Positions 1-8,873 of a stretch of 33,801 nucleotides of DNA are shown here, piece after piece. Location of the stretch: the NCBI GenBank assembly GCA_020435965.1, contig JAGQYS010000055.1, positions 3,390 to 37,190 of the forward strand, read 5' to 3'. Both the position numbers and the translations under genes were made by a program. Below the pieces are notes generated by a model, which was not told where the DNA came from, ran no database searches, and was given only the letters and a program-made list of their open reading frames with translations. This DNA comes from Flavobacteriaceae bacterium (GTDB lineage Bacteria; Bacteroidota; Bacteroidia; Flavobacteriales; Flavobacteriaceae). The first letter of the stretch is position 1. Each line of letters begins with the position of its first letter.

Positions 1-85
1 CGCTTTTACAACTTCAACTCACCCTTTTTAAAGAATTAACGTTGAGTTCATCAAAAAAATAACTAATGTAGGCAGTAACCTTTAT
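1..85 (-). ncRNA. Possible 5' part of 6S RNA (ssrS), running off the window
   Basis: No open frame lies downstream of zapA here. On the minus strand the stretch contains ACTGCCTAC and then a 6-bp hairpin (16-21 with 43-48). In many Flavobacteriaceae the zapA gene is followed by 6S RNA and then rny, so the position fits. The partner strand of a closing stem would lie outside the window. The call rests mainly on position; I could not confirm the fold. Confidence 0.3.
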
Positions 86-100
86 TATATATTAAAGAAC

Positions 101-394
101 TTAAGAGTTTAAATACTCTTTTAGAAGCTGATCTATAGCTACAAGCTTTTCTTCAACTTCTTCATTTAAATATTCATTATCAATCGTTTTCTGTTCGTTT
201 TGTGATGCAAATTGCAATGCACACATTGCCAAAACATCTTGTTTATCTCGAACGGAATAACTTTGCTCAAATTGTTTAATCATGGCATCAATTTTCTGAG
301 CTGCTTTTCGTAATCCTTCTTCTTGTTTCGGATCAATAGTCAAAGGATACACTCTGTTGGCTATTGATAGCTTTATTTTAAGCTGTTCTGACAT
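101..394 (-). CDS. zapA: Cell division protein ZapA
   Basis: This 97-residue protein matches ZapA in length and layout: a short N-terminal globular part that opens with ranges like KIKLSIANRVYPLTID, then a long helix with the family pattern LRKAAQKIDAMI followed by a DVLAMCALQFA segment and a charged C-terminal coiled coil. ZapA binds FtsZ at mid-cell and stabilises and bundles its filaments. The gene lies 13 nt downstream of a coiled-coil gene on the same strand and is probably cotranscribed with it from the promoter near 723-753. Recognition is by sequence pattern; the FtsZ role is family knowledge. Confidence 0.9.
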   Translation of the reverse strand: MSEQLKIKLSIANRVYPLTIDPKQEEGLRKAAQKIDAMIKQFEQSYSVRDKQDVLAMCALQFASQNEQKTIDNEYLNEEVEEKLVAIDQLLKEYLNS

Positions 395-407
395 TTAATT
401 TTTGCCT

Positions 408-698
408 TTACTCAGATAATTGAGAAATACAATGGTCTATTTCCCTGATTAATGTGTTTATTTTAAGCTTTGTTTCTCTTTTGCTTTCGTCACTGCCTAA
501 TATTGAATTAGCAAATTTGAGTGATTCATATTTTTCTTCCCAAGAGCTAATAATCGCTTCTTGCTGAATCATCTTTTGTTGAGTTGCCTCTAAGTCTCCC
601 TGAAGTTTAGCATTATTTTGCTTCAAAACCTCAAGCTTGTGCAAAACCTTGCTTATTCTATTCTCTAAGGAATCTACAACAGACTCAATATTACTCAT
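408..698 (-). CDS. Small coiled-coil protein encoded upstream of zapA
   Basis: The 96-residue product is almost entirely predicted helix with heptad spacing of Leu/Ile/Val (residues about 5-65), rich in Lys, Glu and Gln, with no signal peptide or membrane segment. It is the first gene of a two-gene unit with zapA (13 nt spacing). In flavobacteria a protein like this commonly sits at this place. Size and coiled-coil character recall ZapB, the ZapA partner in Proteobacteria, but I see no clear sequence match, so a role in the Z-ring is inference from neighbourhood. The start ATG at 698 follows a good -7 promoter element by about 25 nt. Confidence 0.75.
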   Translation of the reverse strand: MSNIESVVDSLENRISKVLHKLEVLKQNNAKLQGDLEATQQKMIQQEAIISSWEEKYESLKFANSILGSDESKRETKLKINTLIREIDHCISQLSE

Positions 699-722
699 TT
701 ATATAATTCAATACTAATTACA

Positions 723-753
723 CAAAGTTAAGATACCTATTGTTAATTAGCAA
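723..753 (-). promoter_or_regulatory. Promoter of the coiled-coil gene and zapA
   Basis: Read on the minus strand, TTG (751-753) is followed after 20 nt by TAACTTTG (723-730), a full match to the Bacteroidota -7 consensus TAnnTTTG. The leader to the ATG at 698 would be about 15-20 nt. Confidence 0.6.
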
Positions 754-876
754 TTGTTTTTACTTAAAATTCTGAAATTATTAATTGTCAGCATCTTACA
801 ATATTTTTTTTAACGATAGTTTTATACTTTGCCAGTTTAATGCAATTTAATATTTTAGCAGAGACATCTTAATTAT

Positions 877-2571
877 ATGCAACATACCCTCAAAATCTTA
901 TTCCTTTTTTTTATTCAATTTTCAATTGCTCAGAATCCATATCCTCAGGATTATTTTAGGAATCCATTGGATGTAACCTTAATTTTGTCTGGAACCTTTG
1001 CCGAATTACGTTCCAACCATTTTCATTCTGGCTTGGACATAAAAACACAACAACGTGAAGGTCTCAATGTCTATGCTGCTGCCGAAGGTTACGTTAGCCG
1101 AATTAAAATTTCGCATTATGGTTATGGCAAAGCGCTTTATATTACTCATCCTAATGGTTACACAACGGTCTATGCACATTTAAGAAAGTTTGCTCCCAAG
1201 ATTGAAGACTATATCAAAAAACTTCAATATGAAAAAGAATCGTTTGAAGTAGAAGTTTTTCCAGACATGGAAACTCTACCAATTGCAACCGATGAAATTG
1301 TAGCTTACTCGGGAAATACAGGTGGTTCTGGAGGGCCTCATCTTCATTTTGAAATTAGAGACAAAGAAGAACGACCTATAAACCCAATGTTTTTTGGGCT
1401 AGATATTAAAGATTCACAAGTGCCTCAAATTTTATCTGTTTTCGCTTATCCTGTAAGTGAAAATGCACATATTAACGAAAGCACAGAACGAACTAAACTA
1501 AGATTAAAACAAGAACAAAATGGAAGCTATACTGTTGAAAACATAAAAGCCTATGGAAAAATCGGTTTTGGTATTGAAACGTATGACAGACAGGATTTAG
1601 CAGCTAACAAAAATGGCGTTAGCAATATCCAAACTTTTTATAATGGCAACAAAAATTTTGAAATTGACTTTAAACGTTTTTCATTTGACGAAACACAACA
1701 TTTAAACAGACTCATTGACTATGAGTACTATGAAAATGAAAACACTAGAATCCAGAAATTATTTGTTCAGCCAAACAATCCGCTAAGTCTCTATAAAGAT
1801 TTAGATAGCAATGGCTATATACAAATTGAAGACAGCACAGCATCTGTTTATAAAGTGCGTGTAAAGGATTTTAAAGACAACGATGCTTGGGTAACCGTAA
1901 ACATAGATGGCGAAAAAATTGATTCGCTCAAACCAAAATACATCAAAGCAACAGACTACTTTGTATATGCAGATCAGTCAACCACTTTGGAAAAAGAAAA
2001 TGTTTCAGTTTACATTCCAAGCAACACATTTTATGATGATTTTTTTATTGATTTCAATGTTGTAAATGATACGCTAACTATTCACGAACCTACTATTCCG
2101 CTGCAAAAAAACATGGTCATTAACTTTGATATAAGTGATTATAAAGAGGAAGATAAAAACAAACTCTATATTGGTCGTTTATCAAAATATGGCAATAGGA
2201 TTTATTACGTTTCAGCATTAAAAAAAGAAAACACACTAACTGCATTTACCAAAACACTCGGTACATACACAATTGGAATTGATAATGATGAGCCAACCAT
2301 TAGACCTGTTAATTTTCAAGAAGGCAAATGGCTGAGTAAGTATAGGTACTTAACCCTTAACATTGACGATAAAACATCTGGAATAAACAGTTACAGAGCT
2401 ACCATAAATGGTAAATGGATTTTAATGGAGTATGACTATAAGAAAAATACATTGGTTTATGATTTTAACGACGATGTGATAAAAAATGAAACCAAGTATA
2501 ATTTAAAGGTAATTGTTACTGATAATGTTGGAAATAGTTCTACATTTGAAACTATCTTTTACAGAAAATAA
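877..2571 (+). CDS. M23 family (LytM-type) peptidoglycan peptidase, secreted
   Basis: The 564-residue protein has a signal peptide (residues 1-18, ending SIAQ) and then an M23 domain at about 25-175. The zinc ligands are visible: H50-x3-D54 in HSGLD and the HLH motif with H155 and H157, with H101 in VYAHL as the likely catalytic His. M23 enzymes cut peptide cross-bridges of the cell wall, here in the periplasm. The remaining 390 residues are beta-rich, of a kind often found in Bacteroidota M23 proteins, and have no named function that I recognise; they may bind a partner or substrate. Only 12 nt separate it from the downstream TonB-dependent receptor gene, so the two are likely cotranscribed. 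A weak promoter-like TATACTTTG lies at 823-831. Confidence 0.85.
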   Translation: MQHTLKILFLFFIQFSIAQNPYPQDYFRNPLDVTLILSGTFAELRSNHFHSGLDIKTQQREGLNVYAAAEGYVSRIKISHYGYGKALYITHPNGYTTVYAHLRKFAPKIEDYIKKLQYEKESFEVEVFPDMETLPIATDEIVAYSGNTGGSGGPHLHFEIRDKEERPINPMFFGLDIKDSQVPQILSVFAYPVSENAHINESTERTKLRLKQEQNGSYTVENIKAYGKIGFGIETYDRQDLAANKNGVSNIQTFYNGNKNFEIDFKRFSFDETQHLNRLIDYEYYENENTRIQKLFVQPNNPLSLYKDLDSNGYIQIEDSTASVYKVRVKDFKDNDAWVTVNIDGEKIDSLKPKYIKATDYFVYADQSTTLEKENVSVYIPSNTFYDDFFIDFNVVNDTLTIHEPTIPLQKNMVINFDISDYKEEDKNKLYIGRLSKYGNRIYYVSALKKENTLTAFTKTLGTYTIGIDNDEPTIRPVNFQEGKWLSKYRYLTLNIDDKTSGINSYRATINGKWILMEYDYKKNTLVYDFNDDVIKNETKYNLKVIVTDNVGNSSTFETIFYRK

Positions 2572-2583
2572 AACAACACTCTT

Positions 2584-5049
2584 TTGAAGATACATTTTTC
2601 CTTACTGAAATTCACTTTTTTACTTTTACCTCTTTTTGGGTTATCTCAAACAGCTACCCTTAAAGGAATTATTCTTGACAATGCCAATTTGCCAATAGCA
2701 AATATTAACATCAAAACAGGAACAGATGGTACAACCACTAATGAAAACGGTTTTTATCTGATAAAAATTCCAGCGAATGAAGATGTCCTAATAGAATTCA
2801 CACACCTCAACTACAAAAAAGTTTCAGCAACATTCAATTTAAAAAATGGTGAAACCTTTGAGTTTAATCCAGTGATGAATTTAGAAATAGAGCAAATTGC
2901 AGTTGTTGTTGTAAAAGGAAATCAGCGAAAACAAGTTGAAGGCATCACAACCATTGAACCTGAACTCATCAGAACCATTAAAGGTGCACAACCAGGTGTT
3001 GAAAACCTACTCAAAACACTTCCAGGTGTCAACATCTCCAATGAATTGAGTACACAATACTCCGTTAGAGGCGGAAATTTTGATGAAAACTTAGTGTACG
3101 TTAACGAAATTGAAGTATACAGACCCTTCCTTATTCGTTCTGGTCAGCAAGAAGGTTTGAGTTTTGTAAATACTGATATGGTTCAGAATGTAGAGTTTTC
3201 AGCTGGAGGATTTCAAGCGCAATATGGTGACAAACTTTCTTCGGTTTTAGACATTACTTACAGAAATCCTGTGAGCTTTGGTGTGCGAGCAGATATGAGT
3301 CTATTAGGTGGAAGCATTACTACTGAAGCCGTGTCTAAAGATTCTAAGTTTTCTGGAATTGTTGGTTTGCGTTACAGAGATAATAGTTTATTGGTAAAAG
3401 CAAAAGAAACAGAAACCAACTACGACCCAAAATTTGCTGACGCTCAATCCTATTTGAATTATAAATTTTCAGATAAATTTCATTTGAGTTTCTTGGGAAA
3501 TGCCTCCATCAACAAATACAATTACGAACCTCAAACTCGACAAACCAATTTTGGTACGCTTGAAAATCCGTTAGCTTTATTGGTGTTTTATGAAGGTCAA
3601 GAAAAAGATCAATATCAAACCTATTTCGGAGCATTTAAAGGCACTTATTTTGCGACTGATGATCTTACATTAAAACTCATCACTTCTGCGTATCACACTA
3701 CTGAAGAAGAATATTTTGACATCTTAGCGCAATACAGATTAGGTGAAGTAAACAGCAATATTGGTGATGAAGATTTAGGTGAAGTTGAATTTTCTGAAGG
3801 CATTGGTGGTCAACTCAATCATGCTAGAAATGATTTGGATGCTCTCATTGTAAATGTAGAACACAAAGGTGATTACAGGCTGGAAGGTGATAGCAATTTA
3901 AAATGGTCTGTCAAGTACACGCATGAAGATATTATGGATCGTATTGTGGAATGGGAAGTTATTGATTCTGCAGGATTTTCTATCAATCCTCCAAATATCG
4001 ATTCGTTTAACGAGCAACCTTACGAAGCTTATCAAGGTCCATTAGTTCCATTTCAAAATATTAGAGCAAGAAATAATACAAAAATTGATAGAATTCAAGC
4101 TTATGCTCAATGGAGCAAACGCACAGAACTAGGTAATAATGACGTGTTTTTTAATGCTGGAGTTCGTGTACATAATTGGACTGTAAGTGGTGATGGTATT
4201 GAAAGTTCTACCCAAACTGTTTTTAGTCCTCGTGCGCAATTTGCCATTAAGCCAGATTGGGAAAAGGACATGTTGTTTAGACTAAGTGGTGGACTTTACT
4301 ATCAACCTCCTTTTTATAGAGAACTACGCGGAAGCGATGGAAGTGTGAATAGCAAGGTAAAAGCACAGCAGTCTATACATATCGTACTTGCTAATGAATA
4401 TAGCTTTAACATCTGGGAAAGGCCTTTTAAATTGGTTTCTGAAGCATACTACAAAAGCATGTCAGACATCAATCCGTACACTGTAGAGAATGTTCGTATT
4501 CGTTATCAAGCAAATAACAGTGCAAAAGCCTATGCTTATGGAGTTGATTTTAGGTTGAATGGTGAATTTGTGCCAGGAACAGAATCTTGGTTTAGTTTTG
4601 GCTACCTTAAAACAGAAGAAAACATTAACGACAGAGGCTATATCTCTAGACCAACAGACCAACGATTAAAATTTGGAATCTTATTTCAGGATTATGTGCC
4701 CAACATTCCTGATTTAAAAATGTATTTGAATTTAGTTTACAATACTGGAGTTCCAGGAGGTTCGCCTAGTTATGCAGATCCTTACGATTATCAGAATAGG
4801 TTGCCTGATTATAAAAGAGCTGATTTAGGAATCTCTTACGTTTTGGTCGACACCAAAAAGCCAGCACAAAGTGGCTGGAAAAGCAAGTTTAAAGAGTTGA
4901 GTTTAGGCATTGAAATCTTCAATATGTTTGATGTGCAAAACTCAATCACCAACACTTGGGTTAGAGATGTGTACAGTAAACGTCAATACTCCATACCGAA
5001 TTATTTAACGCCAAGAGTGTTTAATGTTAGGGTTGGAATGCGTTTTTAG
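2584..5049 (+). CDS. TonB-dependent outer-membrane receptor with carboxypeptidase-like N-terminal domain
   Basis: The 821-residue protein begins with a signal peptide (to about residue 22, LSQ). A carboxypeptidase-D regulatory-like (CarboxypepD_reg) domain follows at about 23-105. The plug domain at about 120-230 carries LLKTLPGV and the YSVRGG motif, followed by a beta-barrel that ends in a terminal Phe, as outer-membrane barrels do. It should import a ligand across the outer membrane using TonB; the substrate cannot be told from the sequence. It has no SusD partner, so it is not a typical glycan-utilisation SusC. The start is TTG at 2584, chosen because it directly precedes the signal peptide and no in-frame ATG fits. 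Its stop codon overlaps the convergent cysteine desulfurase gene by 4 nt. Confidence 0.88.
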   Translation: MKIHFSLLKFTFLLLPLFGLSQTATLKGIILDNANLPIANINIKTGTDGTTTNENGFYLIKIPANEDVLIEFTHLNYKKVSATFNLKNGETFEFNPVMNLEIEQIAVVVVKGNQRKQVEGITTIEPELIRTIKGAQPGVENLLKTLPGVNISNELSTQYSVRGGNFDENLVYVNEIEVYRPFLIRSGQQEGLSFVNTDMVQNVEFSAGGFQAQYGDKLSSVLDITYRNPVSFGVRADMSLLGGSITTEAVSKDSKFSGIVGLRYRDNSLLVKAKETETNYDPKFADAQSYLNYKFSDKFHLSFLGNASINKYNYEPQTRQTNFGTLENPLALLVFYEGQEKDQYQTYFGAFKGTYFATDDLTLKLITSAYHTTEEEYFDILAQYRLGEVNSNIGDEDLGEVEFSEGIGGQLNHARNDLDALIVNVEHKGDYRLEGDSNLKWSVKYTHEDIMDRIVEWEVIDSAGFSINPPNIDSFNEQPYEAYQGPLVPFQNIRARNNTKIDRIQAYAQWSKRTELGNNDVFFNAGVRVHNWTVSGDGIESSTQTVFSPRAQFAIKPDWEKDMLFRLSGGLYYQPPFYRELRGSDGSVNSKVKAQQSIHIVLANEYSFNIWERPFKLVSEAYYKSMSDINPYTVENVRIRYQANNSAKAYAYGVDFRLNGEFVPGTESWFSFGYLKTEENINDRGYISRPTDQRLKFGILFQDYVPNIPDLKMYLNLVYNTGVPGGSPSYADPYDYQNRLPDYKRADLGISYVLVDTKKPAQSGWKSKFKELSLGIEIFNMFDVQNSITNTWVRDVYSKRQYSIPNYLTPRVFNVRVGMRF

Positions 5050-6194
5050 TGAGATACTAAGTCTCTTAAAGTCTTAACCACATAATCAACCTCATCTTTG
5101 GTATTGTAAATACTAAACGAAAACCGAATTGATGGTTTCAGTAAATCGTCTTCGCTTAAAATCTCTGCCAATACATGTGAGTTCTGCGAACTTCCGCTTT
5201 GGCACGCACTTCCTTTAGAACAAGCAATGCCTTTTAAATCCAACTGAAATAAAAACATAGCACCTTTTTCTGGAGCTACTGGAAAACACACATTTACTGA
5301 GGTGTAAGTGCTTTTTTCTAGGTCACCAGAATTTCCATTAAATGCAACTTGTGGTATTTCAGTTTTCAACTGCTCTATAAAGTACGATTTAATGCCTTTA
5401 ACGTAGTCGCTTTCAGCATCAAGGTTTTTATACGATAGTTTTAAGGCTTCAGCCAAGCCAGCAATATTGTGAACACTCTCAGTTCCTGCTCTGTAACCTC
5501 GCTCCTGCTCGCCTCCAAAAATCAAAGGCTGTAAGCCAGAGTTTTTTCTTATAAAACAAAAACCAACACCTTTTGGACCATGAAACTTGTGTGCACTAGC
5601 TGCTAGAAAATCAATCGGAATTTCACTTAAATTAATGTGGTAATGCCCTACAGATTGCACTGTATCGCTGTGTAATAAAGCATTGTTTGATTTACATAAT
5701 TCAGCTAGACCTTCAATATTTAATTTATTACCTATTTCATTATTCACATGCATTAAACTCACTAATTTTTTATTAGGTGAGTTTACCAGTAAACTCTCTA
5801 AGTGGAAAGGATTAATTGTACCATCTGGCTCTAATTTCACAAAATTAATAATGATGCCATATTCATAAGCCAATTGTTCGACAGTATGCAAAACAGCATG
5901 ATGTTCAATTCGTGAAGTAATAATTTCCTCAACACCTAAATCTCTAACTGCACTTCTAAGCACCAAATTATCGGCTTCTGTTCCTCCAGACGTAAAGATA
6001 ATTTCTGATGGACTTACTTTAAAATAAGCAGCAATGTCCTTTCTGTATTTTTCAATTAATGATTTAGATGAACGCCCAAAACTATGTGAAGATGAAGGAT
6101 TTCCGTAATTATTTTTCATAACAGACGTAATCACTTCAATCACTTCAGGGCGAATTGGCGTTGTGGCTGCGTTATCAAAATAAACAGGATTCAT
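5046..6194 (-). CDS. Cysteine desulfurase (NifS/IscS family, PLP-dependent)
   Basis: This 382-residue fold-type I PLP enzyme takes sulfur from cysteine, leaving alanine, and passes it as persulfide to Fe-S cluster or thio-cofactor assembly in the cytoplasm. The PLP lysine is K203 in the SAHKFHGPKG motif. H98 in EHHAV stacks on PLP, and D177 and Q180 fit the ring contacts. The persulfide cysteine is C331 in the SACQSG loop. Length and motifs match IscS/NifS rather than SufS. No iscU, iscA or regulator lies beside it, so the acceptor is unknown. It converges with the receptor gene, the two stop codons overlapping at 5046-5049. The start at 6194 gives the usual short MNPVYFDNAATTP beginning. Confidence 0.93.
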   Translation of the reverse strand: MNPVYFDNAATTPIRPEVIEVITSVMKNNYGNPSSSHSFGRSSKSLIEKYRKDIAAYFKVSPSEIIFTSGGTEADNLVLRSAVRDLGVEEIITSRIEHHAVLHTVEQLAYEYGIIINFVKLEPDGTINPFHLESLLVNSPNKKLVSLMHVNNEIGNKLNIEGLAELCKSNNALLHSDTVQSVGHYHINLSEIPIDFLAASAHKFHGPKGVGFCFIRKNSGLQPLIFGGEQERGYRAGTESVHNIAGLAEALKLSYKNLDAESDYVKGIKSYFIEQLKTEIPQVAFNGNSGDLEKSTYTSVNVCFPVAPEKGAMFLFQLDLKGIACSKGSACQSGSSQNSHVLAEILSEDDLLKPSIRFSFSIYNTKDEVDYVVKTLRDLVSH

Positions 6195-6300
6195 ACACTA
6201 ATAAATTTTTATTAGCCAATAAAGAAAATTGGTTTTAAGGCTCAAAAATACTTGAAATAAAATTATTATCAATATCCTGCGTTATAAATTACAATTCCGT

Positions 6301-6308
6301 TATTTTTG
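6301..6308 (+). promoter_or_regulatory. -7 promoter element for the aspartate-rich lipoprotein gene
   Basis: TATTTTTG is a full match to TAnnTTTG and lies 16 nt before the ATG at 6324. It overlaps an in-frame TTG at 6306, which argues against translation starting there. No clear -33 TTTG is seen. Confidence 0.5.
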
Positions 6309-6323
6309 TTCAAAATTTCATCT

Positions 6324-7217
6324 ATGCGAAAGTTTCCTGTTTTATTTATCTGTTGTCTTATTTTATTCAATTCATGTGATGATGGCGATGTTATAACTGT
6401 TGAACTGGATTTTGACAAAACCTTGGCTCTTTGTGGCGATACAAACTCTATCAATTATGTAGTTTATGATATTAAAACAGATCCTAACGAATCGTTGACT
6501 TTGTTATTTCCAAGCAATTCAACAACAGATAAAATTTTTAATCCAACAACTACACCTCACACTTATGAAGGCACTATAAATAATACTTCAGTAAGATTTA
6601 ACTATAGAACCTACGATGGCGACCCTTCAGGATTAATTTGTGAGGAAATCCCAGATGCAGATGTGTCAATTATAGAAGATTATCCAGCTCAAGGAGGAAC
6701 CTTCATGACAGAAACCACTTTTGTAGATGATGATGAGGACGGAATCCCTTCTGAACAAGAAGACATCAACAACAATGGAAATTTGGAGGATGATGACACA
6801 GATGGTGATGGCATCCCAAATTACAAGGATAATGATGACGATAATGACAATGTACTTACTATAGATGAAAATCCAGACCTAAATGATGATGGCCTAATAG
6901 ATGATGCTCAAGATACTGATGGCGACACCATTCCTGATTATTTAGACACTGATGATGATAATGATGGCACGATCACACGTTATGAAGACGAAAATTTAAA
7001 TAAAAACCTACAAGATGATTTTGCTGATGGCTCAGTTATTAGACGTTATTTAGATCCTGCTGCCAATGATGTATTTGTACAAGATGAGCTAAATACAAAC
7101 ACTTTTAAAAGATTTATAACCGTTACTTTTAATATTCTAGATACTGATTTAGGAATCTTAAACACAGATCTAATTGAATTAGGAACTTACACTGACGAAA
7201 AAGATATCGAAAATTAG
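6324..7217 (+). CDS. Lipoprotein with aspartate-rich, thrombospondin type 3-like calcium-binding repeats
   Basis: From the ATG at 6324 the product has 297 residues. It has a lipoprotein signal with lipobox FNSC, so the mature protein begins at Cys. Following a globular part (about 20-130) comes a run rich in D-x-D-x-D-G motifs (residues about 135-235: repeated DTDGDGIP, DDDNDN, DTDGDTIPDY), which in thrombospondin type 3 and related repeats bind calcium. A final segment of about 60 residues has no recognised motif. Such proteins are usually anchored to the outer membrane; surface exposure is inference. A longer frame opens with TTG at 6306 but that codon lies in the promoter. The gene ends one base before the convergent Smr gene's stop codon, with no spacer. 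Confidence 0.75.
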   Translation: MRKFPVLFICCLILFNSCDDGDVITVELDFDKTLALCGDTNSINYVVYDIKTDPNESLTLLFPSNSTTDKIFNPTTTPHTYEGTINNTSVRFNYRTYDGDPSGLICEEIPDADVSIIEDYPAQGGTFMTETTFVDDDEDGIPSEQEDINNNGNLEDDDTDGDGIPNYKDNDDDNDNVLTIDENPDLNDDGLIDDAQDTDGDTIPDYLDTDDDNDGTITRYEDENLNKNLQDDFADGSVIRRYLDPAANDVFVQDELNTNTFKRFITVTFNILDTDLGILNTDLIELGTYTDEKDIEN

Positions 7218-7769
7218 TTAAGCATTCTGATAGATATATACTTCAGTTGCTCCCAAGCCATATTTTTGATAATTAGCATCATAATATTTTAAATTATCAT
7301 ACTGTTTTAAAAGATACTCCAATTCCATTTTTAAAACACCTTCTCCAACACCATGAATAAAAACGATACGCTGTATGTTCTTACTCATAGCAAAAGCCAG
7401 CTGACGCTTAACAGTATCCAACTGATAGGTTAAAATATCGTGCTTTTGCATACCTTTTGTATTAGGAAGTAATTGGTGAATATGCAAATCGACTTCCATA
7501 GCTGGTTGAGTACGTTCTTTACGTTTTACGCCTACTGATTTCTTTTTTTTAGGGTTTTTGTCAGTGTGAATCTTTTGCAGTGTATCGTCAGTAATCATAG
7601 AGGTCCTAAACAATTTTGTGCTTTGTGACTTTAGCAACTGAGAAGTCTCAAATTCAAGTTCAAAACCATCTTCTGTTTGAATAGTCACATTATTATTCTC
7701 AACTGAAATGACTTTACCAGAAAGGTCTTCATCCAAAACCTCAACGTAATCACCTACTTTTAATGACAT
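7218..7769 (-). CDS. Smr (MutS2 C-terminal type) domain protein
   Basis: This 183-residue protein has an N-terminal beta-rich part (residues 1-50, VGDYVEVLDEDLSGKV, resembling a KOW/SH3-like fold). A basic linker follows, KKKKSVGVKRKERTQ. The C-terminal Smr domain covers about 92-183 and shows the conserved DLH motif and HGVGEG (family HGxGxG). Smr domains nick DNA or RNA, for example in MutS2 and in ribosome rescue; which nucleic acid is used here is unknown. It lies 2 nt downstream of the small membrane protein gene on the same strand and is probably cotranscribed. Stand-alone Smr proteins of this form are common in Bacteroidota. Confidence 0.85.
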   Translation of the reverse strand: MSLKVGDYVEVLDEDLSGKVISVENNNVTIQTEDGFELEFETSQLLKSQSTKLFRTSMITDDTLQKIHTDKNPKKKKSVGVKRKERTQPAMEVDLHIHQLLPNTKGMQKHDILTYQLDTVKRQLAFAMSKNIQRIVFIHGVGEGVLKMELEYLLKQYDNLKYYDANYQKYGLGATEVYIYQNA

Positions 7770-7771
7770 TA

Positions 7772-7972
7772 CTATTCTTTTTCTTCTTTAATAAAAGTAT
7801 CATCCTCTCTTTTACTAGAGATTCCGCGAGATAATCTATACAAACCTGTCATAAGCATCACAATACCACCTATAAGTATGTAAACATTTTGATTCTCTTC
7901 AGCTTGAGCGTAAAGCGCTATTAATCCGCCTGTTAGAATGAGAATTATGTTTATAAAGCGACTGATATTCAT
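7772..7972 (-). CDS. Small two-helix membrane protein
   Basis: From the ATG at 7972 the protein has 66 residues with two hydrophobic helices (about 5-20 and 30-46) and a charged C-tail ending DDTFIKEEKE. Function is unknown. An in-frame ATG at 8014 would add 14 residues, but the -7 promoter element TATTTTTG (8012-8019 on the minus strand) overlaps it, so the shorter start is preferred. The gene is followed after 2 nt by the Smr gene. Confidence 0.65.
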   Translation of the reverse strand: MNISRFINIILILTGGLIALYAQAEENQNVYILIGGIVMLMTGLYRLSRGISSKREDDTFIKEEKE

Positions 7973-8011
7973 TATTCTTATTTTTAGGGAACGCATAATT
8001 ACAGTTCGAGA

Positions 8012-8051
8012 CAAAAATAGAGAATTAAATCATATACATTTTTTAACTTTG
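8012..8051. promoter_or_regulatory. Divergent -7 promoter elements between the two small membrane genes
   Basis: On the minus strand TATTTTTG (8012-8019) faces the gene starting at 7972. On the plus strand TAACTTTG (8044-8051) faces the gene starting at 8072, with a leader of about 15 nt. Both match TAnnTTTG fully; -33 elements are not clear. Confidence 0.5.
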
Positions 8052-8071
8052 ATAAACTTTTCAAATAACCA

Positions 8072-8356
8072 ATGCTCTCTCCTGAAGATTACATGCTGCC
8101 ATGCTTAACCAAAAAATTCTTTGGCATAGAATGCTTTGGTTGTGGTTTTCAGCGTTCACTTGGCTTTATTTTTCAAGGAGAGTTTGTTGCAGCATTTTAT
8201 ATGTATCCAGCTATTTACACCCTTTTTATGTTTGCAGGATTCTTAATAGCAAACATTTTCTTTAAAATAAAATATGCTGAAAAAATTAAATTAATTTTAG
8301 TAGTTTTAAACATTGTAATTATAGTTACAGGTTATATTATAAAAATCAATCAATAA
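8072..8356 (+). CDS. DUF2752 family small membrane protein
   Basis: The 94-residue protein has the DUF2752 pattern: a short N-terminal stretch with LPCLTKKFFGIECFGCGFQRS, including the conserved cysteine pair C-x2-C (ECFGC) before an aromatic and a small residue. Two hydrophobic helices follow at about 47-65 and 73-90. The family's role is unknown; the cysteines could bind metal or be redox-active, which is speculation. It is followed after 10 nt by another small membrane protein gene and the two are probably one transcript. Confidence 0.8.
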   Translation: MLSPEDYMLPCLTKKFFGIECFGCGFQRSLGFIFQGEFVAAFYMYPAIYTLFMFAGFLIANIFFKIKYAEKIKLILVVLNIVIIVTGYIIKINQ

Positions 8357-8366
8357 CATTACTATT

Positions 8367-8690
8367 TTGGAAAAACAAAAACTAAACACCACGCTCATTT
8401 ATGTCCTTTCAATACTTGGCTTTTTATGCTGCTGCTTTTTTGGACTCGGAATAATACCTTCTGGAATTGCTTTTTTTATCTCTAACAAACAGTTAAAAGA
8501 AGCTTACGCTGACCATGAAAATTACGAAAACATTGAAGCCATGAAAACAGCTAAAATTGTTGCTTTGGTAGTTTTTATAATTAACATTCTTATGGTAATG
8601 AGAGTAATATACGTTTTCGCTACTGTAGGTTATGATGGTATCATGGAGCAGTACAATGCAGCTATGGAAGAATGGCAAAGAAACCAATAA
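8367..8690 (+). CDS. CCC-motif small membrane protein
   Basis: This 107-residue protein begins at TTG (8367); the next ATG would remove the first membrane helix. The first helix, about residues 10-35, carries three adjacent cysteines in the motif LCCCFFGLG, and a second helix covers about 66-88. Between them is a polar loop, KQLKEAYADHENYENIEAMKTAK, probably cytoplasmic. The CCC motif defines a small family widespread in Bacteroidota with no known function. It lies downstream of the DUF2752 gene and is likely cotranscribed. Confidence 0.75.
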   Translation: MEKQKLNTTLIYVLSILGFLCCCFFGLGIIPSGIAFFISNKQLKEAYADHENYENIEAMKTAKIVALVVFIINILMVMRVIYVFATVGYDGIMEQYNAAMEEWQRNQ

Positions 8691-8873
8691 AACAACTCCT
8701 TTTATATAAATATCCTATTAAAGCAAGTATTTTTAATTGGATGCTATTAATCACCCAAATTTATGCTTGATTGAGGTGCTGATAAAAACTTTAAATTACT
8801 ATTGCAGGAGCCTGTAGTGTTTTTATTTGGTTTTATTTTGTATTTTTAAATTACTAACAATAACAATTTAAAA

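Noticed and set aside
4462..4662. Antisense open frame within the TonB-dependent receptor
   Set aside because: It is a shadow of the barrel coding sequence.
2584..5049. SusC-type glycan receptor
   Set aside because: No SusD partner or carbohydrate enzymes nearby, and the length is below that of SusC.
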